A stretch of 24,501 nt of DNA from a virus: IMG/VR virus record IMGVR_UViG_3300032322_002317, positions 1-24,501 of that record. One strand, written 5' to 3'. A program made the position numbers and the translations under genes. Below the pieces are notes generated by a model that was given only the letters and a program-made list of their open reading frames with translations, was not told where the DNA came from and made no database searches. Positions 11,211 to 18,444 of this stretch are shown here, in pieces. Positions within the stretch are counted from its first letter, which is position 1. The number at the start of each line of letters is the position of its first letter.

Positions 11211-11483
11211 TTAACCTGAGTGGAATTCGTGGAATTCATCAACTTCAGCGAATTCCACAGCACCCCAGGTAGGCGAAGACTCAGTGCATTTAGTGTCCGT
11301 GTGGATCAACACGGATGGGGGGAATGTCCCAGTCCGCAGCTCCAGTCCCTGCCACCATCCACAGATAATGTATTCGTTCTGGCCGCTTGTCGTGAAATCC
11401 ATGACGGTCATGACTGGACCGTCCGCAAAGCGAACACGGTGGCCTTGGAGGAACATGTGAGCGTTCACGTTTAGCGGGGGCAT
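11211..11483 (-). CDS. YodC/DUF2158-like small protein, 90 aa
   Basis: The pattern FLQGHRVRFADGPVMTVMDF followed by ICGWWQG and PPSVL resembles the DUF2158/YodC family (usual form: F-x-x-GD-V-x-L-x-SGGP-x-MTV and a later C-x-WF). Those proteins are small beta-barrels of unknown function. The C-terminal VEFAEVDEFHEFHSG is coded by an unusual cluster of GAATTC repeats that also forms a stem-loop just before the sigma gene. Its start overlaps the dNMP kinase stop. Confidence 0.6.
   Translation of the reverse strand: MPPLNVNAHMFLQGHRVRFADGPVMTVMDFTTSGQNEYIICGWWQGLELRTGTFPPSVLIHTDTKCTESSPTWGAVEFAEVDEFHEFHSG
11220..11258. repeat. GTGGAATTC repeat cluster and stem-loop ahead of the sigma gene
   Basis: GTGGAATTC occurs twice in tandem (11220-11228 and 11229-11237) and once inverted (11250-11258). 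Copies two and three form a perfect 9-bp stem with a 12-base loop. It lies in the last codons of the upstream gene, 23 bases before the sigma start codon (11197), where it could influence coupling. Confidence 0.6.
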
Positions 11484-12070
11484 ACAGGAATCCTTGACAA
11501 GATAATGTTGATCTTTACTTGTAGCTCTTTTATGGTGCCATCGTTAATGAGTTCATGATTGAACTCATATCTGTGCAATGGCTGCTGTGAGGCGTGTGAC
11601 ATGACCGCGTCTGAACTTTTTAAGCCGGGGCGCTCAATCCACCAAAGCTCGCTACCTGGAATAGACTGTATGAGCTTCACCTCATTCTCAAACCGGACAT
11701 CGTCTACCACAACACAAGCGTAAGGGCTGAGTTTTGTAAGTGAGGCTTTCCAAACTTTTAGCCAGATCTCGTTGTCAATTACCTTGCGTCCCCACTCAGT
11801 ACCCAAAGTCTGCATCAGCCTTCGGGGAGAGACTCCTAGTTCTGGGATGGGCTGTTCCTTAAGAACAGGGTCAGTACAAAGTGTTTTTGCCTCCTCTAAC
11901 GAGTACCCTAACGATTGCAGCAGCGAGTAGATCATCATGCGGATTGGATCCGCAAATGGGAACACATAGTAGTTGTGTTCTTCGACTAGATGCCTAGCTA
12001 CGACATTACTTTTACCTGCACCTGGGATAGGTGAATGAAGACCGATCAGTCGTGGGAGAGAGGAAGTCAT
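11471..12070 (-). CDS. Phage-type deoxynucleoside monophosphate kinase
   Basis: The start of this ~199-residue protein carries a P-loop (GLHSPIPGAGKSNVV). It then shows FPFADPIRMMIYSLLQSLG, RRLMQTLGTEWGRKVI and a VVVDDVRFENEV segment. This is the layout of phage dNMP kinases (T4 gp1 relatives), which phosphorylate dNMPs to dNDPs for viral DNA synthesis in the cytoplasm. I chose the ATG at 12070, which overlaps the exonuclease stop (TGATG); a TTG one codon upstream is an alternative. Its neighbours are a nuclease and a sigma factor, so it supplies precursors for the rightward replication operon. Confidence 0.85.
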   Translation of the reverse strand: MTSSLPRLIGLHSPIPGAGKSNVVARHLVEEHNYYVFPFADPIRMMIYSLLQSLGYSLEEAKTLCTDPVLKEQPIPELGVSPRRLMQTLGTEWGRKVIDNEIWLKVWKASLTKLSPYACVVVDDVRFENEVKLIQSIPGSELWWIERPGLKSSDAVMSHASQQPLHRYEFNHELINDGTIKELQVKINIILSRIPVCPR

Positions 12071-12744
12071 CAATGAGAAGAATTAGCGTAACGATTGCGG
12101 GCTTGGAAATGGATGAACAGCTGCTTGAGTTCATCCCTCTGGAGGGGTATGACCTGACAGCGGGCGTCGGGGATGCCCACGACAATGCGGGCTCGGGGGA
12201 TGAACAGCTTCATCTCCTTGTAAACGAACTCAGCAGCCGCAACGTAAGCCGCGACCTGGAGCTTGTAGTCATACAGCTTCTCTTCGTCTGCGGGGCTATC
12301 TGCTGACTTCCAGTCGCTTAGGCTGAGTTCGCCACCATCATCTTCGTGGTATCCGAGATGGTCGAGGGACCCGGCGAAACCGTCTGGATGCCAGACAGCT
12401 CCCTCCATCAAAGCGGTGTGCTTGATCTTGCGGACGAATGGGCGGATACTGTTCCAGTAAGGGGTCGCCAGTATGCAGCGCTTTGGCTCTTCCCCCGTCA
12501 GTAAGTAATGCTCAATGCTGTTGTGCATCTTCGTACCGCGCCAACCAGCGATCTTGAGAATCTGATCGGCCTTCTCTTGGCCCTTCCACTCCCTCCACTC
12601 GTTGATCTTGGTCATGTTCTTTGACCGTTGGAGCTTGTTCGTTACACTCCCCGCCCACCCGTGTGGTGTGTTGTAGTGACGTCCGCCTAGAGGATGATCA
12701 TCCTCGCGTTCTAGTGTGTACTTCGGGAGTGTTATGTAATCCAT
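12070..12744 (-). CDS. PD-(D/E)XK exonuclease, RecB/MGME1-like
   Basis: This 224-residue protein shows the order expected for RecB-family nucleases: GWRGTKMHNSIEHYL (His74, Glu78), EGAVWH (Glu114), AGSLDHLG (Asp128), then the signature SLSDWKSAD (Asp144-x-Lys146) and YDYKLQVAAYVAA (Gln163). Such enzymes degrade or resect DNA using divalent metal and serve in phage recombination, end processing or host DNA breakdown. It sits between the XRE regulator and the dNMP kinase, with one-base overlaps or direct adjacency. A Cas4-like Fe-S cluster is not supported, since the Cys residues are not arranged for it. Confidence 0.85.
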   Translation of the reverse strand: MDYITLPKYTLEREDDHPLGGRHYNTPHGWAGSVTNKLQRSKNMTKINEWREWKGQEKADQILKIAGWRGTKMHNSIEHYLLTGEEPKRCILATPYWNSIRPFVRKIKHTALMEGAVWHPDGFAGSLDHLGYHEDDGGELSLSDWKSADSPADEEKLYDYKLQVAAYVAAAEFVYKEMKLFIPRARIVVGIPDARCQVIPLQRDELKQLFIHFQARNRYANSSH

Positions 12745-13011
12745 TTAGTATCTAACACCGTCGATGGGTTTGAGTAATTCATCGGCAGTGCAGTCAAGGA
12801 CACGCGCACACCCAAGAAGAATCTCAGGGTCAATATAGCGAGTGGCTTGTTTGCGGGCTCGGGAGAAGGCTCCACTGGAAATCTGGAGGTCGTCGGCCAT
12901 GGCCTTGAGGGTGATCCCCTTCTGGATCGCTAGAACTTCGACATTCCGCCCGAAAGTTCGGATGATCTGCGCGGAAGTAGGAGTCTCCATCGGGTACATG
13001 GTGTTGGTCAC
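12745..13011 (-). CDS. XRE-family HTH transcriptional regulator, 88 aa
   Basis: The body is a single helix-turn-helix of the XRE/Cro type: FGRNVEVLAIQKGITLKAMA, DDLQISSGAFSRARKQATRY, then DPEILLGCARVLDCTADELL. This small Cro/CI-like protein has no visible second domain, so it probably binds DNA as a dimer. The start is GTG at 13011 or an internal ATG (12999 or 12990). It lies inside the leftward operon, so it could repress that operon. It is one of several candidate binders of the GTCAACC repeats. Confidence 0.8.
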   Translation of the reverse strand: MTNTMYPMETPTSAQIIRTFGRNVEVLAIQKGITLKAMADDLQISSGAFSRARKQATRYIDPEILLGCARVLDCTADELLKPIDGVRY

Positions 13012-13074
13012 AGCTTACATGAAAAAGGGGCGGGAGAAAGCCCACCCCACTCAGAAATCAGGCAGGAGTGTCCA

Positions 13075-13737
13075 TCAATCTGGATCTTCCTCCCCTTCGT
13101 CATCTTCGGTGGCCTTGGACGCTTCTGGGTCAAACGGATTACCGTTGTCAAACAGCACTTCCAGGTCAGCACCTTTATCTAGAAGCGCTTCGTAGGCTTC
13201 TTCAATGTGAGAGCTGACAGCCTTGGGAGGCGCAGCCTTCAGGGCGTACTTCGTGAAGCTGTTCTCCTTCGTCCGGGTGATTTTGATGTCGTACTCCTGC
13301 GGATCGCCAAAGTCGGGGTCCACGATGGCGGCGTGAAGCTCCTGCAGGATCGTCTTTTGGTCGATCATCAAAACAGAGATCCGCTCTTTCGCGTAATCCC
13401 AGACAAAACCGGCTATGAACCGCTTTATGTCGGCAGCCTTGCCTGACTGCTTGTTGATCTGCAGGTTGCCAGGGATCTCGTCCCCTTCCGGCTTTTCGCG
13501 CCAACGGACGGGCTTACTTTTGCCGTCTGTTTCGACCCAAGTGCCGTAACCGGTGATGGCGGCGCCGAGAAAGCGATAGCGGAACGGTTTGCCTTCATCG
13601 AGCTTGGATAGGCCAACGTAGCCGTCATTGGCGGCTGCGTCTCTGGCTACGTCTTCGACTTGGTCGTCGGAGAGAAATGCTGAGGTTGGGCGCTTGGCCT
13701 TCGATGCTGTGGCCTTGGCGGCGGTTGCTGCGGGCAT
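13075..13737 (-). CDS. Putative phage single-stranded DNA-binding protein
   Basis: From the chosen ATG at 13737 the protein has ~220 residues: a basic Ala/Lys N-terminus (MPAATAAKATASKAKRPT), a beta-rich core (FRYRFLGAAITGYGTWVETD), VWDYAKERISVLMIDQKTIL, and FGDPQEYDIKITRTKENSF. It ends in a very acidic tail (EDDEGEEDPD), the hallmark of SSBs and T7 gp2.5-type proteins that contact partners through the tail. The core pattern recurs in a phage family often annotated as DNA-binding. It lies at the head of the nuclease/kinase operon. The upstream extension to 13836 overlaps another gene and lacks protein-like character. Confidence 0.7.
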   Translation of the reverse strand: MPAATAAKATASKAKRPTSAFLSDDQVEDVARDAAANDGYVGLSKLDEGKPFRYRFLGAAITGYGTWVETDGKSKPVRWREKPEGDEIPGNLQINKQSGKAADIKRFIAGFVWDYAKERISVLMIDQKTILQELHAAIVDPDFGDPQEYDIKITRTKENSFTKYALKAAPPKAVSSHIEEAYEALLDKGADLEVLFDNGNPFDPEASKATEDDEGEEDPD

Positions 13738-13801
13738 GATGGTAGAAAGACAGTAACGATTGAACGGGGTTGAGACTGATTCGCCTCGGTTACAACAACC
13801 C

Positions 13802-13990
13802 TCAAGGAGGTGTTGGGATCGACAGAGCCTGGGCATGAGCCCGGATGATCTGCTCGCAGACCTCAGAAGGAGAGGTGCTGTTGGCAGCGGCGAGGGCTAC
13901 CAGATGAGCATGAGCCTGATCGGTTAAATGCAGATGGCGCTTTGTTTTGGGAGCACCGTAGCGGAGGTAACCGGATCGGGAGGTGGGCAA
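13802..13990 (-). CDS. Small possible RHH-type DNA-binding protein
   Basis: The segment KRHLHLTDQAHAHLVALAA followed by NSTSPSEVCEQIIRAHAQAL has the strand-helix-helix layout of ribbon-helix-helix regulators (S-x-S-E-V opening helix 2). No ATG is available. The frame's first start is TTG at 14005, but that codon coincides with the predicted -10, so I prefer the TTG at 13990. It has its own promoter with two operator-like copies, which fits an autoregulated small repressor. Confidence 0.5.
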   Translation of the reverse strand: MPTSRSGYLRYGAPKTKRHLHLTDQAHAHLVALAAANSTSPSEVCEQIIRAHAQALSIPTPP

Positions 13991-14004
13991 TGTCGACTGA
14001 TTCA

Positions 14005-14033
14005 AGAGTAGAGCATCAAGGGGGATGGGTCAA
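14005..14033 (-). promoter_or_regulatory. Promoter with operator-like repeats for the RHH-like gene
   Basis: TTGACC (14028-14033) and TACTCT (14005-14010) are 17 bases apart. The motif GGTCAACCTATC (14028-14039) is identical over 12 bases to that at 1597-1608. A second motif, GTCGACTGATTCAAG (13992-14006), covers the -10/start region. Confidence 0.5.
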
Positions 14034-14039
14034 CCTATC

Positions 14040-14405
14040 TCAGAAAGTTAATAGGGGGTGGGGGCGTAGCTGCTGAATCGGGCTCGGGGGGATCTGTTCC
14101 TGATCGTGTATGGCGCTGTGATGGCAGAAGGTCCAATCTCCTGTGCTGTCGCGGTTAACGGGCACAACCGGGGGTACGGTGCGGAAAGGGTCCAACAGGA
14201 AGTCGTGGAGAAGGGTGAGGTAGGGGGCAAGCAGCGGGACATCGCGAGGAGAGACATGAACACAAACGGGGGTGAGGTGGTCATTCTCACAAATAAGGGT
14301 CACCTCAAAGAAAAGTCGATTATGCGACAGGTGGGCTTCCGCGAGCCGTAAATAAGCTGTGGGCGGATGCTGCGGATTTGGAGGAGGAGAAAGGTAGTAA
14401 GGCAT
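14040..14405 (-). CDS. Hypothetical protein, about 121 aa
   Basis: Past a Pro-rich beginning the middle looks protein-like: AYLRLAEAHLSHNRLFFEVT, followed by VCVHVSPRDVPLLAPYLTLL and a helix. The C-terminal portion is Pro/His/Gln-rich and less convincing. No family is recognised. The start is ATG at 14405 (a TTG lies two codons upstream). A TATAGT hexamer about 25 bases upstream could be a -10 but lacks a good -35. Confidence 0.45.
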   Translation of the reverse strand: MPYYLSPPPNPQHPPTAYLRLAEAHLSHNRLFFEVTLICENDHLTPVCVHVSPRDVPLLAPYLTLLHDFLLDPFRTVPPVVPVNRDSTGDWTFCHHSAIHDQEQIPPSPIQQLRPHPLLTF

Positions 14406-14455
14406 CGGCAAAAGTGATTCGCCGTAAGACTATAGGTAAATTACTGTCGAGAACG

Positions 14456-15166
14456 TTAGGAGATCTCTGCAATTAACTCCTCTTCTGTCTGAGGTCCGCC
14501 TAAAGCTGCCGTCAATTTGGTTAACGCGGGGAGTTCGTTGATTAGCTGCTCGGGCGTCCAGACTGCTTCGGATCGGGCTACACGGGCAATGATGTCGACT
14601 CGATCAATGTCTTTTGCTGGATAGTATAGTCTAAGTATTTTGTCAAGATCTTCATACAAGTCGTAACCTTCGTTAGCGACAAGGCGCCTAAACGCCTTAG
14701 CCCAGATCCTCGACATCCCGGTAGCGTCGTCTTCGGAGTAAAACACGGCGGATAGGTCGATGTCCTTGGGAACACGCTGTCCACAAAAGACTTCAAACCA
14801 CCAACCTGATGTTGGCGGAATACCATCTTCCACGATGCAGTAGCCGTGGGCGTAATAATTGCTACTCTCAGTCCCTGGTATTAAACGCTTTTCTGTGAGG
14901 TAAATGTGCAAACACCTATTTAATTCAGCAATAGCCAGAAAAGTCCTAGGGCCGGGACTGACTAATTTGCCGTGGCGCAGCCCCGAAATCTGAGAGGAGT
15001 GGAGCCATGCAGTCCCTCCTAGAGCGCTTCGGGCTAGGTAGGTCATCACCGGGTGACTCCATTCGTTGGTGTCCATCCAGCGTGTAAAGAGCTTGGCGAA
15101 CGTCTGCACACCATTCTTGTAGCTTTCTACTGTCGATATGTCTTTGACTCTTTCTGGATAGATCAT
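14456..15166 (-). CDS. Predicted HTH repressor of Synechococcus type, about 236 aa
   Basis: A segment near residues 35-80 (HPVMTYLARSALGGTAWLHS, SQISGLRHGKLVSPGPRTFL, AIAELNRCLHIY) reads as a helix-turn-helix that I recall from conserved Synechococcus proteins. The C-terminal two thirds lack a LexA/CI peptidase signature (no Ser-Lys dyad motif seen). I chose ATG 15166 (MIYPERVKDIS); the frame extends to 15262, but that part is poor. It is transcribed away from the primase operon across a ~310-base control region, so a master-repressor role is plausible, though the name is not certain. Confidence 0.65.
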   Translation of the reverse strand: MIYPERVKDISTVESYKNGVQTFAKLFTRWMDTNEWSHPVMTYLARSALGGTAWLHSSQISGLRHGKLVSPGPRTFLAIAELNRCLHIYLTEKRLIPGTESSNYYAHGYCIVEDGIPPTSGWWFEVFCGQRVPKDIDLSAVFYSEDDATGMSRIWAKAFRRLVANEGYDLYEDLDKILRLYYPAKDIDRVDIIARVARSEAVWTPEQLINELPALTKLTAALGGPQTEEELIAEIS

Positions 15167-15475
15167 TGTGACGCTTCTAGAACGGTTGATGTGGTTATTG
15201 GCCTTGTTCAGATCGTAACTCACATTGATCCTAATGCAATCAGCAAAGAGCGTATGTTGCACATAAGCTCACTTTACAACGCACACTGCCGCACTTTTCC
15301 ACCATATACGCCACCCCTCTCAGCAATGTGCATACCCGCATCCTGACCATTCCTGAGAGGAAGGGCCTAGGCTCAGCTGGCTCGGTGCATCCGCGCAGCA
15401 GAAAAGGCCCTCCCCTGCTGGAGAAGGCCCAAACGCTGAGGATGAGTCCAGCGATTCTCACCGCGACTTTAACCT
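15167..15475. promoter_or_regulatory. Divergent control region between repressor and replication operon
   Basis: This ~310-base region separates the minus-strand repressor from the plus-strand primase gene. It contains the minus-strand terminator at 15402-15429. A weak promoter-like pair on the minus strand (TTGTAA then CATACG, 17 apart, near 15250-15280) could serve the repressor. I see no clear consensus promoter for the primase gene, and its ATG lacks a Shine-Dalgarno. A phage-specific sigma or an activator may be needed. Confidence 0.4.
15402..15429 (-). terminator. Intrinsic terminator on the minus strand, shielding the repressor side
   Basis: GGCCTTCTCC pairs with GGGGAGGGCC (two G-U) around AGCA and is followed by TTTTC on the minus strand. 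It would stop antisense RNA from the replication operon before it reaches the repressor gene. Confidence 0.55.
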
Positions 15476-18184
15476 ATGGCTGCTAATCGCCGCAACGACT
15501 CAGGCGACCTTGAAGCGTCTGAAGGCAAGGCGCTGCCGAAAGGCAGTGCCAGAGAGATGTTTGACAAGAGGGTCTTTCCTGAGGATTGGGCCCTGATCCC
15601 AGTCGCCGGGAAGGACACATTCCACAAGGGCTGGACGGACACAAGGATCGAGCGGAAGAACTTCCTGTCCACGCTGGTCATGGACAGTAGGTATCGCGGG
15701 ATCGGTGTTGTGACCGGAGCCCTGTCTGGAGGGCTAATCGCCCTGGACATCGACGGGCATGAGGCGGATGCCAGGTACAAGGCGATCTCGGGGGAGGAGT
15801 ACCTGCCCTATGGGGAGGAGACGACGATGTCGTGGACTTCGGGGAAGCCGGGGCGGAGGCAGTTGCTCTGGCGAGTACCGGAGGCCCTGGTCCCGCAGTT
15901 GAGCCATGTAATCTCGCTGATCCTGCTGGGGGACGGGGTCTGGTGGAGCGGAAAGGGGCGGCAGAACGAGGATGATCCACAGAACCGAGCCCCAAAGGAG
16001 GAGTTGGTGCTGCGGTTTAACCGGTGCATGTCGGTATTGCCAGGAAGCCCTCACCCGGACACTAAGCAGCGTTATCAATTCCTGCAGTACAACGGTGGGA
16101 AGCCTGCAGAAGCTCCTGAATGGGTGCTTGGTGTTCTGCGGGCCCAACTGAAACCGGCTGAGTGGCTGTCTCAGGACGACAAAGACGAGATAGGGTCCGA
16201 GGTAGGTAGAACATTAGTCCCGCCTCGACAGTTGCGGGGGTGGTTCTTCAAGGATGAGGTGCAGAAGAAGCTGCAACCGAGGCTGACCGATCTAGTGTTT
16301 AAGCACTCAGTATTTGATAAGTATGGCTGGGAAGAACGGGGAGGGAGCAAGCCGCAGTTGATGAATGGCTGTCCTTGGCATGAGAGCAGCAGCGGAACTT
16401 CGTTCCAGGTGAATGCGGAGAATGGCTGCTGGGATTGCAAGAGTTGCGGGGTTGGTGGGGATACTCTCGACTTCATCCATAAAATAGAGACCAATGACAT
16501 GTACGCTTCCCGGCCTACTGGGTCGGAGTTGGAGCGATACATCAAGCCGATTGCGGAGGCGCTTGGCTATCGGTATCCAGAGGATCTTCTGATCGTCCAG
16601 AAGACGACTGATGTTCCTAGGGAGATCATCTCTGGGGTTGAACTGCTTGTAAGGGCAGAGAAGATCATTAAGGAAGTGAGGGATCCGGCTGAGCAGTTTA
16701 TTGCGTTGTCGGATCTTGCGGACATGACCGGGCGGATGCGGTTGACTCCGACGAAGATCAAGGAGCTTGTGACAAGGCACAAGCAGTTCACAAAGAACAA
16801 AGAAATCGGGTTGCTTAGGGATAAGGACTGGAGGAAGGACGTCTCCCCGGAGGAGCACATTATTCCTGGCTTGATCCGACGTCCGTCTCAGGTCCTTCTC
16901 CATGCTCGGGGTGGTGTCGGTAAGACGGAAACGGCCATCGCTTTGGCCAAAGCCATTGGTACGGGGTCGTCCATCAAGATCCGTGGGATCGAGGTGCAGT
17001 GCAGGCAGGGGAATGTTTTGTGGATCTCCAGCGACCAGAACAAGTCCCGGTTGGATGCTCAGTTGAGCGCTCAGGATATTACTGAGGCGAATTCGGACTG
17101 GTTCCACTTTGTGGAAAACTGGAAGACGGACCTTCCCCGAGAACTGGCGGAGATTATCAGGAAAGTTGAGCCGGTGTTGGTTGTGATTGACAGCTTGGCT
17201 TCATCGCAAGATGAAACCGGGGTAAAGGAGAATGAAGCGGAGTACGCTGCTCCGCTTTATGCGCTCTCTGTCAACAATGGAGACCTGAGTTCCGATTTTG
17301 GCTTCCCTTCTTGCGCTCTCCTCTGGATTCACCACAACACCAAAGACGGGACGAAGTTCCGGGGGACGGATCGCATCAATAACGCTGTTGATGAGACCTG
17401 GGAGTTGAAGGATCTGTCAGTTGAACAGGAAGCCACCTTCGGTGTGAACTCCCGGCTGATGCAGATTGGCAAATCCCGGTATGACCGGAGCGGGGACCGG
17501 ATGCTGATCCAGCGGGATCTGGAGTTGAACTACAGCATCGAGGATCTGACTCCGCTCCTGGAGAGGGAGGGGGTGAACCGGACTGGGGACATCAGCCCCC
17601 GGAGCCTGGTGTTGGCTGCGGTGACGGACTCGGGGGAAGAGGGGGTCACGCCGAAGGCGATTCGGGAGTTCGTCATGCACAGGATGGAGGGAGCTGGACA
17701 GGAGGATTTCCCATCAAGGACAGCGATCTGGAAGCACCTTGCTGCTTGGGAGAGAGCCGGGATGGTGGAGAAGGTCGGGATGGCCGCTTCGGATGTTGGG
17801 CAGGGAGGGCGCCCCACTATTCGCTACAAAGTGCCTCGCGGGGAGAGATCGAAAGAGGGGGGTACAAACCTTGATTGGGACGACCAAAACACTTGGGGGG
17901 AGGGCTTTTTGAGGTTTGTTACCGGTTTGTTACCCCACCCCAAAAACAGCAGGGGGGTAACAAACCTCCCCGAGGTCGAAGAGGGTGACCTACCTGACTC
18001 CGGGAGGTTTGTTACCAAGGGGCCTGCAGAGGGCGAAAAAGGGCAGGGGGTAACAAACCTCCCCCCTGCCCCCGAGGGTGATCTGCCCCTGTCGGGAGGT
18101 TTGTTACCCCATTCTTCGGCCCACCCCCGCGAGGGGATGGCTGAGTGGCTGAACGCCTTCGGTGGAGGATCAACCGATTCGTGA
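15476..18184 (+). CDS. Prim-Pol / zinc-finger primase fused to RepA-like helicase
   Basis: This 902-residue replication protein has four parts. Residues ~20-200 form a bifunctional primase-polymerase domain (GIGVVTGALSGGLIALDIDG, with the DxD metal motif near 89-91). Residues ~280-340 are a CHC2-like zinc finger (Cys299-x2-His302, Cys321-x2-Cys324, then GGDTLDFI). Residues ~455-690 are an AAA_25/RepA-type hexameric helicase with Walker A GGVGKT (479-484) and Walker B VLVVIDS (Asp572). Residues ~700-790 form a winged helix (RTAIWKHLAAWERAGMVEKV). The last ~110 residues contain a repeated GVTNLP...EGDLP...SG unit coded over a cluster of iterons. It likely unwinds and primes at its own gene. It opens the rightward operon. 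Confidence 0.9.
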   Translation: MAANRRNDSGDLEASEGKALPKGSAREMFDKRVFPEDWALIPVAGKDTFHKGWTDTRIERKNFLSTLVMDSRYRGIGVVTGALSGGLIALDIDGHEADARYKAISGEEYLPYGEETTMSWTSGKPGRRQLLWRVPEALVPQLSHVISLILLGDGVWWSGKGRQNEDDPQNRAPKEELVLRFNRCMSVLPGSPHPDTKQRYQFLQYNGGKPAEAPEWVLGVLRAQLKPAEWLSQDDKDEIGSEVGRTLVPPRQLRGWFFKDEVQKKLQPRLTDLVFKHSVFDKYGWEERGGSKPQLMNGCPWHESSSGTSFQVNAENGCWDCKSCGVGGDTLDFIHKIETNDMYASRPTGSELERYIKPIAEALGYRYPEDLLIVQKTTDVPREIISGVELLVRAEKIIKEVRDPAEQFIALSDLADMTGRMRLTPTKIKELVTRHKQFTKNKEIGLLRDKDWRKDVSPEEHIIPGLIRRPSQVLLHARGGVGKTETAIALAKAIGTGSSIKIRGIEVQCRQGNVLWISSDQNKSRLDAQLSAQDITEANSDWFHFVENWKTDLPRELAEIIRKVEPVLVVIDSLASSQDETGVKENEAEYAAPLYALSVNNGDLSSDFGFPSCALLWIHHNTKDGTKFRGTDRINNAVDETWELKDLSVEQEATFGVNSRLMQIGKSRYDRSGDRMLIQRDLELNYSIEDLTPLLEREGVNRTGDISPRSLVLAAVTDSGEEGVTPKAIREFVMHRMEGAGQEDFPSRTAIWKHLAAWERAGMVEKVGMAASDVGQGGRPTIRYKVPRGERSKEGGTNLDWDDQNTWGEGFLRFVTGLLPHPKNSRGVTNLPEVEEGDLPDSGRFVTKGPAEGEKGQGVTNLPPAPEGDLPLSGGLLPHSSAHPREGMAEWLNAFGGGSTDS
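17861..18108 (+). repeat. Iteron cluster, candidate replication origin inside the primase-helicase gene
   Basis: Six exact copies of GGTAACAAACC or its complement GGTTTGTTACC occur, plus one ten-base variant. They start at 17861 (variant GGTACAAACC, forward), 17913 and 17924 (reverse, abutting), 17956 (forward), 18006 (reverse), 18049 (forward) and 18098 (reverse). Several copies extend to GGGGTAACAAACCTCCC. Part of the array is a ~93-base tandem duplication. Lambda likewise carries origin iterons inside its initiator gene O. Confidence 0.75.
18169..18180 (+). promoter_or_regulatory. Operator-like motif at the end of the primase gene
   Basis: ATCAACCGATTC matches the motif at 1626-1636 and lies just upstream of a promoter candidate (18195-18224) and of an RHH regulator gene. 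The palindromic TGATCA follows at 18182. Confidence 0.35.
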
Positions 18185-18194
18185 TCATGAGGGC

Positions 18195-18224
18195 TTGCCT
18201 ACCCAGGCCCGATGTGGTTAAGAT
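18195..18224 (+). promoter_or_regulatory. Possible promoter ahead of the RHH/helicase genes
   Basis: TTGCCT (18195-18200) and TAAGAT (18219-18224) are 18 bases apart. The match is moderate. It would start RNA near 18231. Confidence 0.35.
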
Positions 18225-18227
18225 GGG

Positions 18228-18256
18228 GGTGTGTTGAGGGTTGATCCCGGCACACC
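18228..18256 (+). terminator. Hairpin with U-rich tail before the RHH gene
   Basis: GGTGTG/CACACC form an outer stem and GGG/CCC an inner stem, followed by TCTTTTCC up to the next ATG. It could partly terminate transcripts coming through the primase gene and so set the level of downstream genes. Confidence 0.4.
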
Positions 18257-18264
18257 TCTTTTCC

Positions 18265-18444
18265 ATGCCAGTGCTAGGTCCCAACTCCGAGCTTGTCCCG
18301 TTAGCGGTGTACGTCTACCCGGAGCAGAAGAAGTTTTTGATTTCTCTCAGCAGGGGCCGCGCTTACTCCGTCAGCAATGTCGTTCGCGACATGATCAGGG
18401 ATCGCCAAGTTCAACACGAATTCCCAACGCTAACTGAAAAGTGA
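18265..18444 (+). CDS. Small ribbon-helix-helix (CopG-like) regulator, 59 aa
   Basis: From ATG 18265 the protein reads VPLAVYVYPEQKKFLISLS then RGRAYSVSNVVRDMIRDRQ, the strand-helix-helix pattern of CopG/Arc-type DNA-binding proteins. Such small dimers control phage or plasmid copy number by binding operators near replication genes. Its position between the iteron-bearing primase gene and the Dda-like helicase fits that role. Its stop overlaps the next start (GTGA). An upstream extension to 18241 runs through a hairpin and is unlikely. Confidence 0.68.
   Translation: MPVLGPNSELVPLAVYVYPEQKKFLISLSRGRAYSVSNVVRDMIRDRQVQHEFPTLTEK

Noticed and set aside
15240-15461. A 73-codon minus-strand frame in the divergent control region
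   Set aside because: It runs through a terminator hairpin, has Cys/Gly/Arg-rich composition without a fold pattern and has no ribosome binding site.
16307-17107. A 266-codon minus-strand frame within the primase-helicase gene
   Set aside because: It is a shadow of the Walker A-bearing helicase, with no domain of its own.
17861-18108. A CRISPR array reading of the repeated GGTAACAAACC elements
   Set aside because: The repeats are only 11-17 bases, occur in both orientations with irregular spacing and lie in a coding region; iterons explain them better.
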